64,000 nt of DNA from Hofstenia miamia. Taxonomy: Eukaryota > Xenacoelomorpha > Acoela. The notes beneath the pieces were generated by a model. That model worked only from the letters and a program-made list of their open reading frames with translations. It was not told the DNA's origin and made no database searches. The stretch's first letter is position 1. Each line of letters begins with the position of its first letter. The stretch is taken from contig SCFE01000003.1 in NCBI GenBank assembly GCA_004352715.1, positions 1,065,748 through 1,129,747 of the forward strand. Direction: 5' to 3'. Below, piece after piece: positions 59,013 through 64,000 of the stretch. Both the position numbers and the translations under genes were made by a program.

Positions 59013-60092
59013 ACTACTATGAAAATCCATGTAGCCTTAACATAATGATCACCATATTTCAGCATTGATTGAAAGCAGAAAATTGAATTTCAATTTTCAG
59101 AGCTATTCATTGCATTGACCTGATGCAGAAATAATTTGAATTTACAGTAGCATTTAAAAGATTAATTGCTACAATTAATTTTAATTAAAATGGACAAAAT
59201 TACGCAATATTTAAATTTAAGATGTCTTTGCGTCATCACAAATTTTTTTTGTTTTTTATAGAAATCGTATTATTGACTATAATTATTTCATAGTTAATGT
59301 AATTCAAAATAAGTATTTTAAATTCCCTCATTTTCTGAGTTTATTTGAACAAATTTCATTGTTTGTTTTTAAGAATTTTTTCAACACTGGATGAAACCAT
59401 TCTTTTAACATTGCAAAAAAATTAGAATTTTTGCTTTAATAAAATAACTTATATATAGGAGCCACTAGTATTTACAGCACACATTTACTTTGACATGTAA
59501 ATTAATTTTATAAACAGTTGAAAATATTTTTTCTCAATTTTTTAGATACTTCAGCTCATTATAGTAATTTTTTTAAAACTTTCATTCTGTTGGTGCTTAA
59601 ATTAAATAAAAAATGTTCATGTAATAGATGTTAATTTTAAAAAAACTACACATGTTACTTTAAGCCCCTTAACGAAAAACAGTTAATCTTAATTTACAAG
59701 GCAAGGTGTAAATGTACGAGGTTTTGTAAAAAGACTTGCCTAGAGTTGACGTTTTTTATTTAACGTGATATATTAATGTCGATGTTAGTAATAAATCATC
59801 TATTTCGTTTAATAAAAACCATTTATTGAAGAGTATGCATTTAAACTGCGAGAATTTATCATTTAATAAATTTGAAAAAAAATTTCAAGTTAAGTTACCG
59901 CAGTCTGCATTTAATATAATATTTCTAAACTGGTTAGTTTATCTAAATGCTAAGCAAAATACTATTTAATTATCAATACACAAAAATTCGTAAAATACAA
60001 CAAATGCATAATTTTGCTGAATAAAGTATTTCTGCTGACAGTCTGGTTAGCTTTGGAGCGAAATTTTAAGTGTCCGTGAGATCGGCTGAGTT
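59010..60092. other. AT-rich region downstream of the POU gene
   Basis: Probable 3' UTR and flank of the minus-strand POU gene. Candidate minus-strand AATAAA signals occur (for example TTTATT on the plus strand near 59756 and 59822), but none can be singled out. Confidence 0.4.
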
Positions 60093-61256
60093 CTACACTA
60101 GAATCATATCCTTGTGATAAAGATCTGATTGGCAGAACTGCTGTGAAGGTTGTGATTTTACTTTCGGTGAATGAGAAAGACTCATGGAGGAATTCTCGAA
60201 CTCTGGAGAAGAATTGCGTTCTTCTTCAAATTTCTTTTCTGTATTGAAGGATCCATTCATGCGTTTTTCTTTCTGTCTTCTATTACAAAACCAAACACGA
60301 ACCACTTCTTTTTCCAGCTGCAAAGAATCAGCTAAGCCAGTAATTTCAGGTGCTGCTGGTTTAGGTTGAAGATGAAAGTGATTTTCTAAAGCGCCTTTAA
60401 TACCAACTTCGATACTTGTACGTTTTTTTCTTTTCCTACCTTGGGCAGCAATTTTGTCTAATGAGCTGGGCGTCCCATTGTTGTTCTCTGCTTCCTCAAG
60501 CCATTTTGCTAGTAAAGGCTTGAGCTTGCACATGTTTTTGAAACTTAACTGTAATGCTTCGAAGCGGCAAATAGTAGTTTGACTGAAAACATTACCGTAC
60601 AAAGTTCCCAAAGCAAGTCCAACATCGGCTTGTGTGAATCCCAACTTTATCCTCCTTTGCTTAAACTGTTTTGCGAACTGCTCAAGATCATCCGAAGTAG
60701 GTGTTTCTTCCCCACTTAGTGCCTCTTCTGCCCAGTCTGGTGGTAATGCAACAGCTGCTTCTGCACCAGTAGTCGCATGTTCTTTCGAAAACAGAAATGC
60801 TGTGCCCGATTGTGCAGCATATGGAGAAGCACAGTTTCCATTGTAAGCCAGATACGTTTGCGCGGGGTTCCATTGATAGCAAGTACTTGGATAACTTGGG
60901 TAACTGCTAGGCTTCCAGTCTAAACACGAATAAGCTCCCGTAGTAGAAACAGAGTCAGAGTTTGGATATTGCCATCTCATCCCGGAAAATAGTTGTGCTG
61001 ACTCACTGGAGGTTAATTGAGACTGTTGCCAAGAAGAATACTCTTGCTTGCATGTTTGGCTTTGAGTGAAGGTTGACGGTGAACTAACACCAGCTGGATA
61101 AATTGAGTATGGGTCATACTCATGACTTACGTCCGAGGAGATATGCTGCGAACTTGACTCTGAATGGTAAAGACCAAGAAATGTATTTTGATTTTGGTAG
61201 GATGTATTCGACGTTGGACAATTATTAGAAAGAGCTATTTCACTAGATACGACCAT
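60093..61256 (-). CDS. POU3F-like: POU class III homeodomain transcription factor, single exon
   Basis: 387-aa nuclear DNA-binding protein. The N-terminal half (1-180) is Ser/Tyr/Gln-rich, typical of an activation region. The POU-specific domain spans about 183-257 ([20 protein letters not shown] ... [20 protein letters not shown]). The short linker at 258-274 ends LDKIAAQGR. The homeodomain is about 275-334 (RKKRTSIEV ... [20 protein letters not shown]), with Cys50 (C324) and Asn51 (N325) of the recognition helix in [32 protein letters not shown] and [19 protein letters not shown] identify class III (Brn/Oct6/Drifter), regulators of neural and ectodermal fates. The ATG start at 61254-61256 is preceded by non-coding sequence. 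The absence of introns agrees with many POU3 genes. No internal damage. Confidence 0.95.
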   Translation of the reverse strand: MVVSSEIALSNNCPTSNTSYQNQNTFLGLYHSESSSQHISSDVSHEYDPYSIYPAGVSSPSTFTQSQTCKQEYSSWQQSQLTSSESAQLFSGMRWQYPNSDSVSTTGAYSCLDWKPSSYPSYPSTCYQWNPAQTYLAYNGNCASPYAAQSGTAFLFSKEHATTGAEAAVALPPDWAEEALSGEETPTSDDLEQFAKQFKQRRIKLGFTQADVGLALGTLYGNVFSQTTICRFEALQLSFKNMCKLKPLLAKWLEEAENNNGTPSSLDKIAAQGRKRKKRTSIEVGIKGALENHFHLQPKPAAPEITGLADSLQLEKEVVRVWFCNRRQKEKRMNGSFNTEKKFEEERNSSPEFENSSMSLSHSPKVKSQPSQQFCQSDLYHKDMILV

Positions 61257-61520
61257 TTTTTAGGAGACTAATTCTCTTAGTAAACAAATTTCCTTTTTCA
61301 CGTGAAGATCATTTCAGGGAGATGTTCGCTTACTCTCATTGGTCAGTTGTCGATGACGTTCTCGGCTTCATTGAATGTGCTAATTAGCCATGCTGATTAC
61401 TGACACTCTTTCACGTGAGCAGATACATACCGCTCTCCCAGTGTATATTTTTAAGTAGAGGGCAAGGCAACATGGCGTTTTCCTGTGACACCCACTGACT
61501 ACTATCATGCGCTTAAGTAG
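61257..61520 (-). promoter_or_regulatory. proximal promoter region of the POU gene
   Basis: About 260 bases upstream of the ATG with a dense set of motifs in otherwise AT-rich DNA. Two copies of TTTCACGTGA (CACGTG at 61299-61304 and 61412-61417), an ATTGG/CCAAT box (61338-61342), TGACG (about 61354) and a perfect homeodomain palindrome GCTAATTAGC (61379-61388) are present. A TATA-like ttaaaaatata on the minus strand lies at about 61442-61452, about 190 bases before the ATG. Transcription start is inferred, not shown. Confidence 0.5.
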
Positions 61521-62083
61521 CTTCTCATTTAATGCTCAATCGACACTATAATTTTTTGCAGCAAAGCTAAAGAAACTAGCAATAAAAATTTAAAATTGTA
61601 GCACATCTTTTAAAGAAAATAAAAATCACAGAACATTAAGATTTTTCTTTGGAAAATATGAATTATTATTTAAAAACAGTTGGTTGATTTCATGAATTGT
61701 ACTTTTTCTACGAATTTGTAAATACAAAGATGAAAATTTATTTCAAAATTCTCAATACTATTTATACTTAAATTAAGATTTCCAAATTAACTTTAACCCT
61801 AATACTAACCCTTGCCGTAAATTGAAAATTGGCAAATAAATATATTTTTGCTTTGCCTTTTCAGAGTAAATAGTTATTTTCTCAATGATAAAAAAATTCA
61901 TTTAATGATATTTTTTGGTAGCATTTCAAAATATTAATTCCTTCATTTTTATAATTATACATTACAAAGTAAAAACTATTAAAGTATTAATATTGCACAG
62001 TTTCTGGAATTGTATATTATTGAATCAAATATGTATATATAAATATATATTTACATATATATATATATGCATATGTATGTATA

Positions 62084-62135
<52 letters not shown>

Positions 62136-62420
62136 CATTAAATATATATCTATGCAAGTAAGTATGTTTAATAAACATTTTTGAATATAGGATATATCTT
62201 TGATTTTTATATCATATATAATTTTAATATCGGAATTCACTTGAATATGTGTGCCATCGCGCATATACTGATAAAAAATATGAGTATAATAAAACAACAT
62301 GAAATTACATATCTACATTAGAATATTTGTATCTATTTAATTCAAAAACCGTCAAATTTTTTCTGCTGAAGTTACATTAATTTAAAATGGTGATTTTTTA
62401 TTAATTAAAAAAGGTGTTAT
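61521..62420. other. AT-rich interval with (AT)n tract
   Basis: No gene. (AT)n at about 62086-62130, preceded by interrupted TATA/TGCA repeats from 62038. Confidence 0.6.
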
Positions 62421-62750
62421 ATTTTTCGAGTAGCAATCATCGGATTTGCATAAAGGGTGAGGAAAATGAAGTCTCTATTATTAAAGTTGTTCCTCGGGGC
62501 CTTTCTCAATTCAACTCCTGTTTTTATTTGAGTAAGTGGGTGAATTGATAAGCCCGCGACAACTTCTTTCAATTGCACAAGTGTGAAACTGCCATTATCT
62601 TCATCAGAAATTAAGCGTTAATGGTCCACCATTTATGGACCGGTTGTCTCTGATTAAATTTCAATGAGATAGCGAACGTGTTAAAAGCCGATTTTAATTC
62701 CCCTATCTTCGTGTCAACATCTCCTCGAGTTTCATTTTATAAACTTTATT
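62420..62750. promoter_or_regulatory. candidate distal enhancer upstream of the POU gene
   Basis: About 330 bases of balanced, complex, non-repetitive composition without an ORF. It contains an exact octamer ATTTGCAT (62444-62451), the POU binding site, plus several TTAAT/ATTAA cores. Autoregulation by POU3 is speculation. Confidence 0.3.
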
Positions 62751-63550
62751 GTATCCATTTTTCACTGTCAAATGTCGTGGATCACCAACAAACAATTAAA
62801 AATTTATATTTTTCATTTGACATTCTAAAATTTTGATTAAGTACGAGAACAATGTCTTTGTAAGAACTTGCTCTACCAACTCCTTTAATCCATAGTTGTA
62901 GCATACATTTATATTCGAGAAATATTAGTTGTGAAAAAGTACCCAGCTAGAAATTGGTACTTTTGATTTTTAATTGAAATATTTTGACGAAATAAAATAT
63001 GTTATTATTTATAACCGAAATTGTCTTGTACTTAGGGGAAAAGGTTGTACATGTACCTATGAAACAATTGTACAAAATAAAGTCCTTAGGTGATTCATAT
63101 ACGAAATTTCAAAGAAAACCACTCACATTTGCTTGAGTATGGTCATCAAAATTTTTACATACCTGCACAATAATAAAACGGGCAAAACTTTATTGACCTA
63201 GATTAAAAATTAAGTTTTGGTAGAAAATGCACGTATAATGAAATAATTTTAAGTCTTCAAAGTAATTTTTGGTATTTACTATGTGTGCATAAATTGTACT
63301 CTATGATGATATAGATGCATTTTGAAACATTTAAATATTTCGTATATCTTATAGTGCTTTAGTTCGATTGTAACAGACTTCGTAATTCATTTTTAACGGG
63401 ATTATATTGCATATAGAATTTTTGTATTTTGTGATATTCTAGAAGATTCATAAAAAAGATCGTCTTTTGGGAAAAGAAATGATCTTTATATTTGTGAAAG
63501 AGAGATATCTGAGTTGATTTGACAGCATGTATATGTTCCTGTGAAGAGGC
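62751..63550. other. AT-rich interval, no gene seen
   Basis: Nothing recognised between the two candidate regulatory stretches. Confidence 0.5.
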
Positions 63551-63870
63551 CATTTGATAAGCTGTTATTTAGCTCCCATTGGTACACTATTGAACTGCTC
63601 CAATGCAAACGACACTTGTGGATTAAGTGACAGACAGCGTGTAATATAAGGCCAGGTGTGGAGAACAGAACTTCTCAATAATGGATCGCCGCAGCTACTA
63701 ATCCACTTAATCCCGCCGTTGGGCAGCTGGCGGCCTAATTGGATCCCTTCTGCTCTCTCTCATTACGCTCGACCTCTCGTGGGATTCCGCACGCATTCAT
63801 AGAGGCATTCTTCTGCTTTTATGCCACTAAAACTGCACTGCGCTTAATTGGCAGACTTGGTCAACACCAT
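63550..63870. promoter_or_regulatory. candidate distal enhancer, GC-richer non-coding stretch
   Basis: A rise in GC content with no frame open throughout. Contains ctaatccacttaatcccgcc (two TAATCC-type homeodomain sites in tandem), CAGCTG E-box inside gggcagctggcggcctaatt, and ggattaag further left. Composition and site density resemble a conserved non-coding element. Confidence 0.35.
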
Positions 63871-64000
63871 TGTTCAACTTCAAACTTATTCCATCCTTGC
63901 AATTAATTTTAAAAATATTTTCACATCTGATTTCTCAAACAGGCAAAGTCGCGAAAAACTGTTTAAAAGCCACGCCGTTTCGAACTAAATTTTAAGCGGG

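Noticed and set aside
60184-60882. ORFs overlapping the POU gene in other frames
   Set aside because: Shadows of a well-supported coding sequence.

Overview
The window is AT-rich, intron-bearing, repeat-loaded animal DNA, most likely from an invertebrate. Support comes from GT-AG-bounded exons of an SLC22-type transporter, a single-exon class III POU homeobox gene, Pol III-type tRNA-Ala genes, and metazoan transposons (mariner, Tc1, hAT, P/THAP9-like, Penelope, two kinds of LINE). The species cannot be fixed from the sequence. The assembly is a scaffold of short contigs: runs of N (several of exactly 1000) mostly end in (AT)n microsatellites, and four joins are flanked by duplicated sequence that looks like unmerged contig ends or haplotypes.

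Layout. 0.35-5.4 kb: three exons of an SLC22-family organic ion transporter, minus strand, running off the left edge; its large intron holds a foldback element. 5.9-7.25 kb: an apparently intact DD34D mariner with perfect 32-bp terminal repeats and TA duplications. 9.18-9.43 kb: a 261-bp MITE. 10.46-15.44 kb: a tandem satellite of about 279-bp units, each carrying one tRNA-Ala gene on the minus strand (16 copies visible), broken by a retroelement-like insert and a gap, and ending at a Penelope-like reverse transcriptase relic (15.45-16.31 kb). 19.6-21.6 kb: an inverted-repeat element filled with 11/22-bp tandem repeats. 23.7-24.7 kb: a non-autonomous hAT element with a perfect 8-bp target duplication. 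26.6-28.5 kb: a duplicated minus-strand ORF with a Thr-rich mucin-like tail. 32.8-36.2 kb: a decayed APE-type LINE. 36.2-37.2 and 38.3-38.9 kb: two decayed Tc1/mariner-superfamily transposases. 41.5-42.2 kb: C-terminal part of a P/THAP9-like transposase.

43.39-43.93 kb: a three-exon gene model of unrecognised function, plus strand. 45.7-51.9 kb: two copies of an unusual reverse-transcriptase family with a restriction-like endonuclease-type C terminus; a minus-strand copy appears to split a plus-strand copy at one codon position. 54.9-56.3 kb: a second hAT-like element carrying other repeats. 60.1-61.26 kb: the POU class III gene (minus strand) with a motif-rich upstream region. Two further stretches of unusually mixed composition lie at 62.4-62.75 and 63.55-63.87 kb and are candidate enhancers.

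Apart from the transporter, the POU gene, the 43.4-kb gene and perhaps the mucin-like locus, nearly everything recognisable is mobile or repetitive DNA. The most unusual feature is the tRNA-Ala satellite: it has two-unit higher-order structure, UGC, CGC and shifted anticodons, an alanine G3-U70 pair, and a U6-U67 acceptor mismatch shared by nearly all scorable copies.
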